Source: Methylobacterium hispanicum (GTDB lineage: Bacteria; Pseudomonadota; Alphaproteobacteria; Rhizobiales; Beijerinckiaceae). From it: a DNA stretch of 64,000 nt. The DNA lies in NCBI RefSeq assembly GCF_022179285.1, contig NZ_BPQO01000001.1, positions 391,123 through 455,122 on the forward strand, in the 5' to 3' direction. Position 1 is the first letter of the stretch; the number at the start of each line of letters is the position of its first letter. This document shows positions 46,830-55,434 of this stretch, one piece after another. The translations under genes were made by a program, and so were the position numbers. The notes under the pieces are model-generated. The model had not been told where the DNA came from. It ran no database searches and worked only from the letters and a program-made list of their open reading frames with translations.

Positions 46830-47357
46830 ATGTTCATCAACCACAAAGCTTCCCACCAGCTCGCGGACACGTTCACAACAGGCTGCCTCCTGGACGCCTC
46901 CCCCCACCACCTCGGAGGCATCCTCAAGAACCCGGATCTTTTCAGGCCGCCACTGGTGGAACGGCTGCCGCACTGCCCCATCGCGATCCACCTCGATCCC
47001 GGCTCCAGAGGCTGCAGCGCGCTGACACTCCACTGCCCGACGGCCGGCATCAGCGAACGTCAACCCCTTCAGATCAAGCAGCTTTCGCCCTGGACCATGC
47101 TGGCCGAGACGACCGACCCCAACGACCACGGCGCGAGCCAGGTGCCCACCTTCGCACTCTGGTTCGGCCTGATACCGCTCGTCCAGCCGGGCGGAATTAT
47201 AACGACCCGCGTCAGCCTTACCTTCCACTTCGTGCGCGAGGCCTGGTGGCCAACCGACATAGCGACCGCCCTGGCGGACATCGCCGATCTCTGGCTCCGA
47301 CGCCTAACAAACCAGACCCCGCCAGCAGCTTCACACCGACGAAGTCCCACGCACTGA
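46830..47357 (+). CDS. Unknown protein
   Basis: A 175-residue protein from ATG 46830 (MFINHKASHQLADTFTTGCLLDAS). Its sequence has a plausible globular pattern with strands such as PIAIHLDPG, SALTLHCPT and VSLTFHFVREAW. No family is recognised. A good terminator hairpin follows within 10 bases of the stop, supporting transcription in this direction. The start is uncertain; the frame is open to 46569. Confidence 0.5.
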   Translation: MFINHKASHQLADTFTTGCLLDASPHHLGGILKNPDLFRPPLVERLPHCPIAIHLDPGSRGCSALTLHCPTAGISERQPLQIKQLSPWTMLAETTDPNDHGASQVPTFALWFGLIPLVQPGGIITTRVSLTFHFVREAWWPTDIATALADIADLWLRRLTNQTPPAASHRRSPTH

Positions 47358-47366
47358 CGGGACCAC

Positions 47367-47400
47367 CCGGAAGGGCACATCGCCCTTCCGGCGCCGTTTT
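47367..47400 (+). terminator. Rho-independent terminator
   Basis: CCGGAAGGGC and GCCCTTCCGG (10 bp, perfect) around ACATC, followed by CGCCGTTTT. It ends the 46.8 kb gene and faces the convergent DUF262 gene. Confidence 0.75.
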
Positions 47401-47662
47401 GCGGCCCGCCAAGTGTTTGAAACTTGGCACGTTTGCCCACGGGTGTTCTGCCAACATGCGGCCTCGGGCGCCCCCAGCGAGCTCCAGCTCGCCCCCGCTC
47501 CGACAGCGCCTCTTGCCATGGAGTGCCATACCAAACGGGTGGCGACCCTGCGGGCAAGGCGTGCCGGGAGGATGGCCAGTGCAGCTCCGGTGAGGTGGCG
47601 TGTGACCTCAAGCGCTGGCGGAGGGCCGCGCCTGGATTACGCCGATAGCTGATGCCCGTGTA
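47401..47662. other. Spacer between convergent genes
   Basis: After the terminator no gene is evident before the 3' end of the DUF262 gene. Confidence 0.4.
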
Positions 47663-49984
47663 TCAGGCTTCGTGTTCGCGAGAGGCGTTTTGCCCTACCC
47701 CGTCCGCTTGCAACCAACTGGCGAACTCGAGATCCTCGAAATACCGGCGATACAGCTCAGCGGACCGCCGTTCGACGGCGTTCTGGAACGCGGCGAGACG
47801 CGCTTCGTCCCATCGGCCATCAGGCGTCGACGCGGCAAGCCACATCGCGCGCCCCGCCGGATCCAGCGCCATCGCCGCCATGGCCGCCGCGGCCTCCTGC
47901 GTGAGTTGGGTGTCCGCGAGGCCCGGCACCTTGGCGGGCAGTGGGATGTCGCCATCGCCCCGGTTCACCGAGGCATCAACGATCCTCAGGTTGCCGATCC
48001 CGTTGCCGAGGAGGCTGCGCCATCCCCGCATCGCACTCGCGATGCCGGCTGGGGCGTCGATCCGGCCGCTCAGCCCAGCCCAGTGCGCGCCCCAATCGGC
48101 ATGGGGGCACAGGTGGTCGAGATCGTAAGGTAGATCGTCGTCCCGGTCCGAGAGCGGATCGTAGTGCGGGAACGCGGACGCCACGTAGTCGCGTTGCAGC
48201 CACGGCAGCAGCCTTCGTGCGGACCACCACCAGGCTGATGCCAGCGCCTCGTAGCCGACAGGGGCCTCATCGCATGCGAAGCGCTCCTTTGCCGAGCGCC
48301 AGGCCGGTGCCGGCGGGTCCGCGACGAGGAAGCGTGTCATCACGTCGGCGGGGAGCAGACGGTTCGCGCAGCGCTCCCCGTCGGCGTCGCCGACGCACAG
48401 CCTGTAGAGGTTCCGGCCGGGAAACGTGCAGGTCTGCTGGTGCTCCTGCAGCACCTTGAGCGACCAGGCGGCCGCCCGCCCGTCGTTGTAGACGCACAGG
48501 CGCCAGAACAGCGCGAAGCGGAGCAACTCCCCGCGCGCCGCGCAGAGGTCCGCGACGGTCAGCCCGGCGCGCAGCCCGCACACCACCCAGAACAGGACGA
48601 CCTGCCACAGCTCCGTCGGCAAATCGACGAGGGCGGTCCGCGGCAGGCCGTTCGGATTCGATCCGGCGGCCGCGTCGGAAGCGGGTGCGTATTCGAGCAG
48701 CGTGCACGCCGCGCGGAACGCCTGGGTCAGGAGCGCCGAGTCGGCCGCCTCGCCGTCCGTCGGGATCAGCTGCGACAGCGCGTCCCGAAACGACGCCGTC
48801 TGCGGGACCCGCTCGCTCATCATGCGTGCGAACCCGGCGACGTCCGGGAGGCCGGTCCCGCCGGCGGAACTCAGCGCGTTCGCGATGCGCAGGGCCGTGA
48901 CGACGATCTTCGTCGGGGCCATGACCCGTCCGACCGCCGTGTGAATCCCCAGCACCGCGTTGTGGACGCGCGGGTCGTGGTGCTTGAGGATGGAGAACAG
49001 CCGCTCGTCGTTCGACAACGGCGTCCCGCCGGCACCGATCCGGTCGAAGAGCATCAGCAGGCTCTCGTGGGCGGTCTCCCCGCCGCCGGCGAAGCGGCGC
49101 GGATCGATGTGCATCAGCGCGACTTCGCCGTCCGCGACGCGCGCGAACGCGGTGGCGAGCTCGGCCAGCGCCGGTCGGGTGTCCTCGCCCGGCGCCCGTG
49201 CCGCGATGAGCCGCGCAAGCCCGTCGGCGCCTGCGCCGGTCGAGACGTGGGCCGCGCGCCAGGCGGCGAGCAACTCATCGAGGCGATAGGTGCAGCCGGA
49301 TGCCTTGTAGGGCCGGGGGAGATCCCGCTGGCCGTCCGGTTCGGCGAGGATGAGATCGAGGATCTCGTGATCGTAGGCGGCGCGGGTCTCGCCGGCCCCG
49401 CCGCACGCGACCGTGAGCGTGACCTCACCATCGAACGCGGCTCTCGCCTTCGCCCGGTCCGAACGCGAGAGCTTCTGCCCGGTTGACGGATCATAGCCGA
49501 ACGGCTGGCTCGCCGAAGTCAGATGAAGCCTGAGCTTGGCCCCCATCGCCAGGTCAACCCAGAGGCAGCGGCGGTCGAGGTCGGGGCCGCAGACGCCGAG
49601 CAGCATGGCACGCGTCCGTTGCTGTCCGTCAAACAGGTCGAAGCCCGCCCGCGCAATCGACGCAATCCGGCCGTTGCTGCCGAAGTCCCGGCCTTGCGCG
49701 ACGTCGTCCGCGCCGCGGGCCATCAGGAAGAAGCTGCCGATCGGCAGGCCGCGCAACAGCGAGTCCCAGAGGTCGACCACCTGCCTGGGTCGCCAGACCG
49801 CGCTGCGCTGGACCGGCGGCAGGGCGAGGAGGCCGAAGCGTTGGAGGGATTCGTGCCGGCCTTCATCCGCCGCACCGCCCCCGGTGCCAGCGCGCAGGAC
49901 GGCGTTTGAGCTGCGCGCCCAGTCGAGAAATGCGAGGAGGTTCAGGCCTTGTACGGAGGTCCCGTCGAACAGGCGATCAGTCAT
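47663..49984 (-). CDS. DUF262/DUF1524 protein, GmrSD-like
   Basis: A 773-residue protein joining the two halves of GmrSD-type type IV restriction enzymes. The N-terminal DUF262 (ParB/GmrS-like) part has LLALPPVQRSAVWRPRQVVDLWDSLLRGLPIGSFFL (residues 52-87) and the DGQQR motif at 119-123, which binds and cleaves NTP. The C-terminal DUF1524 part has an HNH-type DLDHLCP (621-627) and GNLRIVDASVNRGDGDIPLPAK (663-680 region), matching the nuclease half. Type IV systems cut modified phage DNA. The start at ATG 49984 (MTDRLFDGTSVQG) follows family pattern; a longer frame from 50083 is unlikely. Confidence 0.85.
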   Translation of the reverse strand: MTDRLFDGTSVQGLNLLAFLDWARSSNAVLRAGTGGGAADEGRHESLQRFGLLALPPVQRSAVWRPRQVVDLWDSLLRGLPIGSFFLMARGADDVAQGRDFGSNGRIASIARAGFDLFDGQQRTRAMLLGVCGPDLDRRCLWVDLAMGAKLRLHLTSASQPFGYDPSTGQKLSRSDRAKARAAFDGEVTLTVACGGAGETRAAYDHEILDLILAEPDGQRDLPRPYKASGCTYRLDELLAAWRAAHVSTGAGADGLARLIAARAPGEDTRPALAELATAFARVADGEVALMHIDPRRFAGGGETAHESLLMLFDRIGAGGTPLSNDERLFSILKHHDPRVHNAVLGIHTAVGRVMAPTKIVVTALRIANALSSAGGTGLPDVAGFARMMSERVPQTASFRDALSQLIPTDGEAADSALLTQAFRAACTLLEYAPASDAAAGSNPNGLPRTALVDLPTELWQVVLFWVVCGLRAGLTVADLCAARGELLRFALFWRLCVYNDGRAAAWSLKVLQEHQQTCTFPGRNLYRLCVGDADGERCANRLLPADVMTRFLVADPPAPAWRSAKERFACDEAPVGYEALASAWWWSARRLLPWLQRDYVASAFPHYDPLSDRDDDLPYDLDHLCPHADWGAHWAGLSGRIDAPAGIASAMRGWRSLLGNGIGNLRIVDASVNRGDGDIPLPAKVPGLADTQLTQEAAAAMAAMALDPAGRAMWLAASTPDGRWDEARLAAFQNAVERRSAELYRRYFEDLEFASWLQADGVGQNASREHEA

Positions 49985-50264
49985 GACATCCTTGCTGGTC
50001 CAAGCGGGCTGACATCGCAACCCGGTCGCCCCGGGCGGCGCACATGATCGACCCACCGCATGACAGAACCGGACGTAGCTCAAGGAGGAGGCCGCCCCCG
50101 CGCACCATGAGGGTTGAGAGGAACCGACGCATCGGACACCTGGGTCGGTCCGTAGCGCCCGATGATCGGGACAGCTGATATCGGCTGCATGGCGGGGTCG
50201 ATGTCAGGCATGCGCCGTGATCCGGGTGAGCCCAGTGCAGCGGGCAACTCCGCCCCCAAGACGC

Positions 50265-51433
50265 CTACGGTTCGGCGCGGTCGGCCTCCGGTCGATCCGT
50301 TGCATCCCGTCCGTGTCGACCCTCGGCGATGGCTACGACAAAATCGGGCCTGGGCCTGAGACGGACTGAGGCGGGGCGCCGCCACAGCCACCGTCCCAGG
50401 GCTGTGCCGAGCCGCCGGCAGAACAGAGCCAGCCCGAACGCCCAGGCGAGCGCGAAGAGAACCGTCCGCGCGAGCGCCGCCAGTTCGCGGCCCAGGACGA
50501 GGGCGGAGCGGTCGAGAAGCTTGAGCGTCGCGCGCGTCCGTGTGCCGAACCGCAGCGCCAAGCGCTCCGCCTGTGCGATCTCCCCGGGGGTGCGGGCAAC
50601 CCCGAGAACCTGCAGCACGCCCCGGGGGCCCGCCGCGGCGTAGAGGCCGTGGACGTTGCCGCCGAGGGCGCGCAGGTCCCGCAGTGCGTCGGGCCGGACC
50701 GCTGACCGGGCCGCCGCGGTCAAGCCCGCTGCATCGAGGCGCCCCCCGCCCGGACCAAGACACGCACCGCCTCGGGGTCGACGGAAGCACGTACCATGCG
50801 CGTCAGCGCGGCTACGAGCGGCGCAGGGAGGCGCCCAAGCTTGCGTGCGGTCTTCAGGATGGTCACACCGGCGCGCAGCGGGGTGGCGGCACCCGCGCTT
50901 GCGATTGTCGCCGCGTTCGTCGCCAGCCCCACCGTGGCGAGCCCCAGAACCAGGGTGTCGCACGCCTCGCCCCGCGCGCAGATCGGTCCCTCGCGGGCGA
51001 TGTCCCGGATGTCGCCGAGCCCTGAGAGGTCGGCCGCGAGCACGCCCGCGAGCCCGGCGGCGGTCTCGGCCTCGCCGGTGGCCGCTCCCGCGGCGAAGGC
51101 CCGGGCCGCGCGATAGCTCGCCCCGTTCTGCATCGCGGCGACTCGCGCGCGGCGGTCTGGGGCGACCATGACTCCGTGCGCGTCGGCAAGATCGAGGAAG
51201 CTCCGAGCGAGGTCGTCGTCCTCGGCGACGATCGCCGCATCGATTTCGGCCTCCACCCGTTCGGGGGTGAGCACTCGTGGCAGCCGGATGGCGGCGATCG
51301 CCGGGGAATTCTGGGCCAGGGCGAGCAGCCGCGCGGCCGTCCCTGCGCGCGGCAGGAGGGGCAGGCCGCTCCCGACGAGAGCGAGTAGCACGGTCAGGAG
51401 GAGGATCCACTCGCCGAAGGGCCTCACCCGCAT
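50265..51433 (-). pseudogene. Frameshifted alanine-rich membrane protein
   Basis: Two frames read as one protein. Frame 1 (51433 or 51448 down to 50720) starts MRVRPFGEWILLLTVLLALVGSG, an N-terminal anchor, and continues as alanine-rich helices to DPEAVRVLVRAGG. After a run of six C at 50742-50747 the next frame continues naturally as RLDAAGLTAAARSAVRPDALRDLRALGG to a second hydrophobic helix (ALARTVLFALAWAFGLALF) and a basic tail ending at 50265. One missing C would explain it, by mutation or sequencing error. Family unknown. The reconstructed protein would be about 390 residues, bitopic. Confidence 0.65.
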
Positions 51434-51625
51434 CTCGGCTGCTCCCATGCCCCCGTGGGGAGCCGTACCATCCTGCTCGAAGGCACGCGCCGTCGCCAGC
51501 CCGCGACCGGCTTGACCGCCAGCTCAACGCGCTCGCGCTCGAAGGGCACGCGCGGGACCGCCGGCCGCCGGCGAACCTGTTATCCTTCGATACGTGCCGT
51601 CGGACCGGCGCGGGAAGGGGACGAG

Positions 51626-51985
51626 ATGAGCAGGCGGTACGCCCCAGCCGAACGGTTCCTGACACTCGGCCTGGCGCTGGCCGATGCGTGAGTCGGCTTG
51701 ACGCTCGACGAGATGGCCACGCTGCTCGGCGTCGGGCGGCGCACAGCCGAGCGCCTGCGTGACGCCCTGCACCGCCTCATGCCGCACGCGGTGTAAGAGG
51801 AGGTTCTTGGGGACGGCACCAAGCCCTGGCGCGTGCCCGCGGGGCGGTTGGCGACGCTGCTGCCACCAAATCGCGACGAACTCTTGGAACTCCGCCCGGC
51901 AGCGGAGCGCGCCCGGCAGCAGAGTCTGCGCCTCGAGGCCGAGCGACTGACGAGCCTCACGCTGAAACTTGAGGCGGCGCAGACG
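51626..51985 (+). pseudogene. WYL-type regulator fragment with two stops
   Basis: Reads MSRRYAPAERFLTLGLALADA-stop-VGLTLDEMATLLGVGRRTAERLRDALHRLMPHAV-stop-EEVLGDGTKPWRVP and onward to LRLEAERLTSLTLKLEAAQT. This is the N-terminal helix-turn-helix and linker of a WYL-domain regulator. In-frame stops are TGA at 51689 and TAA at 51794; the WYL domain itself is gone. Confidence 0.7.
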
Positions 51986-52045
51986 CGCGCAGCGTGGCGT
52001 CCGGTTGCGTTCGCACCGATCACAGACTGCCGGAAGGAACCAGCC

Positions 52046-52213
52046 ATGCCCCCCTCCCTCAAGATCGCCGTCGGCAGCCTCGCCGTTAGCGTGGTCGTGC
52101 TCGGCGTGAAGTACGTCTCCTAGCTACTCACCGGCAGCGTCGCCCTGTACTCGGACGCCCTGGAGAGCATCATCAACGTCGCGACCGCGGCGGCGTCCGT
52201 AATCGCCAACCGC
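52046..52213 (+). pseudogene. Cation diffusion facilitator fragment
   Basis: MPPSLKIAVGSLAVSVVVLGVKYVS-stop-LLTGSVALYSDALESIINVATAAASVIA is the first two helices of a CDF metal exporter, with the typical SVALYSDALESIINV metal motif. TAG at 52121 interrupts it and the remainder is replaced by IS630 sequence in the same frame at about 52214. Confidence 0.75.
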
Positions 52214-52459
52214 CTCGTCCCGGTGCTGCGGCCTGGAGACACCGTGATCTTCGACAACCTACAAGCCCACAAGGTCAGCGGCATCCGCGAGCGGGTCGAG
52301 GCGGCCGGCGCGCGGCTGCTCTACCTTCCGCCCTACGGCCTCGCCTTCAACCCGATCGAGTAAATCTTCGCCACGCTGAAAGCGCTATTGCGGACCACCG
52401 CCGCCCGCACAGTGTCGGACCGCTGGGACACCATCCGACACGCCTTCACCCGCTTCACT
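52214..52459 (+). pseudogene. IS630-type transposase C-terminal fragment
   Basis: VPVLRPGDTVIFDNLQAHKVSGIRERVE, LLYLPPYGLAFNPIE-stop-IFATLKALLRTTAARTV is the C-terminal DDE core of an IS630 transposase (DN and NPIE motifs). TAA at 52361 replaces a codon usually read as glutamine or similar. No terminal inverted repeats were recognised. Confidence 0.8.
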
Positions 52460-52463
52460 GCAC

Positions 52464-52616
52464 CTGCAGCTGCTCGTGGACGCCTACAACTACGGACGCC
52501 GGCTTAAGACCCTGCGCGGCCTCACGCCCTACGAGTTCATCTGCCAGACCTAGACGAAAGAGCCAGAACGCTTCAGGCTCGATCCGTCACACCACATGCC
52601 GGGACCGGACATCTAG
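52464..52616 (+). pseudogene. IS481-type transposase C-terminal fragment
   Basis: LQLLVDAYNYGRRLKTLRGLTPYEFICQT-stop-TKEPERFRLDPSHHMPGPDI-stop is the conserved tail of IS481 transposases. TAG at 52551 stands where the family has tryptophan (TGG). Confidence 0.8.
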
Positions 52617-52831
52617 CTCCCGGCCGTACGGCAAATCGCCCTTCAGCGGGCCCTCAGGTAATCACTGTTTGGATCGAGGTAGCCGGGTCCGCGTACGCTT
52701 CGCCTGTCGCCGAAGCGAGTGAGTACGCAGCCGATCAAGATCGGCTTTTGAACTTGCCCGCACCTGAATCATGACCCCGGAGCGGCCGCGTTGGCAGCGG
52801 CATTCATCTGCAACTAGATTGTCATATTTGG

Positions 52832-53926
52832 TCATACATAGATAATTTTTCCTTTCAAATCTCTAGAAATAAAATATTGCGATCTAGGGATATCTTCGTT
52901 GCGCAAACTCGAGTATCTAGTTCTTGTCTTTGACTTTTTCTGTTGAATTGCAGTTCGTGATAAATCATCCGCAAAAGGGTGAACATACTGTGAAAATCCG
53001 CCGAACTTTCTTTTGCGAGATAATGGAGAAAATAGCTGCCACAATGCCTCGTTATACTCGTCATTCACAACTATAGGGGTATTGCTGTTGGACAACAGGT
53101 AATTCAGATCGCCAACCTCAATCCTAAGCGGCGTTCGAGCTAAAATTCTATCGATCATAACAAGTAGAGCAGCATCACCAAGATATTTGCTTGGATATGC
53201 ACCTCCGATATCGCTATGTACGCCAGGCATCCACAACTGCTCTACAACGGTATTTGGGTCAAAGCTACCCTTCCAAGCAAGAGGCTCAAAGAAGTCTCGA
53301 GTTTCGTCAATTGCCAGTAATTGCACAGCGTTTTTGACACAGGGCGCTACCTCCATACCGTGCAAGTTCAGCTTCTGCACTCGCTTTAGCCTACCCATAC
53401 CGCCAATGACCGTGTCAAAAATGCCGAGGAAATCTACTACTGCCTTCTCGCTCCTGCTATGATTTCTCACCAGATCTAAACTGTTCCGCACGCCTTGGTC
53501 TAGCGTTGAGTCATCTTTGCCAAATGTTTTCTGCTTGTAGACTTTCCAAAGATCTGGCATATAATGAATGCGATCGGGCTGCAGAATCCCGTATGACAGC
53601 AAACCAGTTACGGCGCGCGCCACAGCCGCTCCGCGGGAAAAACCAAACAAATATATCTTGTCTCCAGGCGCATAGTTGGAGCAAATATTCAAATATATAT
53701 CTTCGATACTCTCGTCTATTCCGTAAGAAAAACCTCCTGATGTATATCTTCGAATACCATTTACCCCGCCCAACCCCCGCACATAGTGTACAATTTGTGG
53801 GTTATAGGGCCCCTCCTGCAGCTCCAGATGCATGTTTAATTTGTATATGTTGGATATTTGCCCAACTGCAAGCGCTGATCCAGCGAAAATCCAAGTTCCG
53901 TCTATCAAATAAATCAAGTGCTTCAT
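52832..53926 (-). CDS. DUF2235 alpha/beta hydrolase (Tle1/lipase-like)
   Basis: A 364-residue protein starting MKHLIYLIDGTWIFAG. The core has IYLFGFSRGAAVARAVTGLL (nucleophile serine in GFSRG), DFLGIFDTVIGGMG with a likely catalytic aspartate, and LWMPGVHSDIGGAYPSKYLGDAAL holding the histidine, matching the DUF2235 family that includes type VI secretion phospholipases. It is strikingly AT-rich compared with every neighbour, indicating separate acquisition. No Tle accessory or VgrG genes are present. It may be a stand-alone phospholipase, toxin or defence effector. ATG 53926 is used; a longer frame to 53998 is possible. Confidence 0.85.
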   Translation of the reverse strand: MKHLIYLIDGTWIFAGSALAVGQISNIYKLNMHLELQEGPYNPQIVHYVRGLGGVNGIRRYTSGGFSYGIDESIEDIYLNICSNYAPGDKIYLFGFSRGAAVARAVTGLLSYGILQPDRIHYMPDLWKVYKQKTFGKDDSTLDQGVRNSLDLVRNHSRSEKAVVDFLGIFDTVIGGMGRLKRVQKLNLHGMEVAPCVKNAVQLLAIDETRDFFEPLAWKGSFDPNTVVEQLWMPGVHSDIGGAYPSKYLGDAALLVMIDRILARTPLRIEVGDLNYLLSNSNTPIVVNDEYNEALWQLFSPLSRKRKFGGFSQYVHPFADDLSRTAIQQKKSKTRTRYSSLRNEDIPRSQYFISRDLKGKIIYV

Positions 53927-54077
53927 GCTGACGGTACCTATTCCAATTAGTTTTACGAAGAATGCTTCTGATTCTTCCGTTCCGTTTCCAAGGGTCAAAT
54001 TGAACTGAGGCGCCGCTTATGCAACCAAGGCTGCCGGACATAATAGCCATTGAAGCTGCCATGGCCAGCTTGCAGCC

Positions 54078-54281
54078 TCAAAGCGCGTGTCGGTGCATGA
54101 TGGTTGCGCACATAAAATAATACACCCCGAGCATCACTCGCAATTCAACACCTGTTGGTCGATGCCATGCTGAACCAGCATTACCGTCTATGAATCCTAA
54201 ATATTGAGATATCTCATTGATCTTGCGCCCGTACTGTTCGGCAAAAGCTATGTAGGCTTCCGCACGATTAATTTGCTACAT
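54078..54281 (-). pseudogene. Small protein gene with a stop at codon 2
   Basis: From ATG at 54281 the second codon is TAG, then an uninterrupted 65-codon frame follows reading QINRAEAYIAFAEQYGRK, INEISQYLGFIDGNAGSAWHRP and TGVELRVMLGVYYFMCATI to a TGA. Codons and composition fit the AT-rich block, so this looks like a genuine small gene (MQQINRAE...) disabled by CAG to TAG, or one starting at a nonstandard codon. No family is recognised. It lies between the nuclease and DUF2235 genes on the same strand and could be an antitoxin or immunity partner. Confidence 0.5.
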
Positions 54282-54285
54282 TTGA

Positions 54286-55431
54286 TCAATTTTGAGCGCG
54301 CGCTCGTCGCAAGAACTCTGACCAAATAGCGAGCACTGCATCTAGCGTCTCCGGGTCACGCAGGCGCGCAAGCGGTACACTCGGCTCGCCATCAAAAGCG
54401 CGGTCCGAGAACTCAAGACCTGTAGCCTGTGCCATGGTAGCAACCAGCTGCCGGCGCGCATCTTCCTCGTCGTAGGGCGGCAGGGTCTTGACGGCGTAGA
54501 GACCTGTCGTTACGCGGCCGCCAGCCTTGATGAACGCCGGATAGCCTGTGCGTCCTCCAAGCGTAAGCTTGACGAAGAGCGAAGGCCGCTGTGACCGCGT
54601 CGTTCCGACTTCGGCCCCCTGCGCCTGCCACCAATCGCGAATAACCACAGCGAGCGCCAGTTCCTCGGGCCCGCGCTCCGCCTCGAATTGGGAAAACCAG
54701 TCCGCGACGCTGGGAGGAGGACCGCTTAACACGGAACCGCTGACACCGCCCTTGCGCCGCTCGGCCTCAGCGGTGAGCCCGATGACCCGGGGCACCAGGG
54801 TGCGTAGCCCTGGTCCGGAATAGTGGCGAAGCTCTAGCGCAATAACCTCGGCCGGGTTCATCTGTGCATTCAGGAACTCGACGATGCGCTTCAGCTCCGG
54901 GTGAATCACGTCTGCCACGAACACCATACGGATGCGCCCAGCCCGCAGGTTCATGTCGACCCGTGACCAGAAGGCGCCGGCGTCTGCCTCCGGGCTTGCG
55001 AGCAGGGTCCGCACGGCATCATCCGGCTCGCGACCATCAGCCGCGCAGGCGCGTTCGAATTGCGTGCGCAGCATCTCAGCGGGCCAGTAGATGACACCGT
55101 TGGCGGCGTAGTCCAGCATCTGCGCTACCACCTCCCGGCGCCCGCGCGTGTCGCTAGCCCTTTTCACCTCGACCAGCGTCGGGACACCGTCCTGATCGAC
55201 AAAAAGGTGGTCGAGCGACCAGCGCCCAGCACCGCCCTCCTCACCCGGCACCGCCTGCTCGCGCGCAATTAAGAGCCACCGACGCGGGCTGTTGGGATTG
55301 ACGGCCTCACCTGCGAGCAGGCTCGGGTGCGAGGCCAGCAGCGTCTGGAACAGGCTCTCACTCTCGAAGGGGCTTGCGCGCATCGCCACTAGTGTACCGT
55401 CGTCGCGCACGATGAACATGCCGTCGCTCAC
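54286..55431 (-). CDS. PD-(D/E)XK nuclease-like protein
   Basis: A 381-residue protein whose N-terminal half is a nuclease-like fold: FESESLFQTLLASHPSLLAGE (residues 22-42), then RWSLDHLFVDQDGVPTLVEVKRASDTRGRREVVAQMLDYAA, with D74, E88 and K90 forming the D...ExK active site, as in NucS/DUF91-like proteins. The C-terminal half (WFSQFEAERGPEELALAVVIRDWWQAQGAEVG onward) is an unknown helical/beta region. GTG at 55431 follows the upstream gene's stop by three bases, with GGGGAG upstream, so the two are translationally coupled. Probable DNA-cutting defence protein. Confidence 0.75.
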   Translation of the reverse strand: MSDGMFIVRDDGTLVAMRASPFESESLFQTLLASHPSLLAGEAVNPNSPRRWLLIAREQAVPGEEGGAGRWSLDHLFVDQDGVPTLVEVKRASDTRGRREVVAQMLDYAANGVIYWPAEMLRTQFERACAADGREPDDAVRTLLASPEADAGAFWSRVDMNLRAGRIRMVFVADVIHPELKRIVEFLNAQMNPAEVIALELRHYSGPGLRTLVPRVIGLTAEAERRKGGVSGSVLSGPPPSVADWFSQFEAERGPEELALAVVIRDWWQAQGAEVGTTRSQRPSLFVKLTLGGRTGYPAFIKAGGRVTTGLYAVKTLPPYDEEDARRQLVATMAQATGLEFSDRAFDGEPSVPLARLRDPETLDAVLAIWSEFLRRARAQN

Positions 55432-55434
55432 GTC

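Noticed and set aside
47358..47662. Small frames between the convergent genes
   Set aside because: They span the terminator hairpin and have no coding character.
52832..53926. Type VI secretion cluster
   Set aside because: Only the DUF2235 enzyme is present; no VgrG, Hcp or Tle accessory gene was found nearby.
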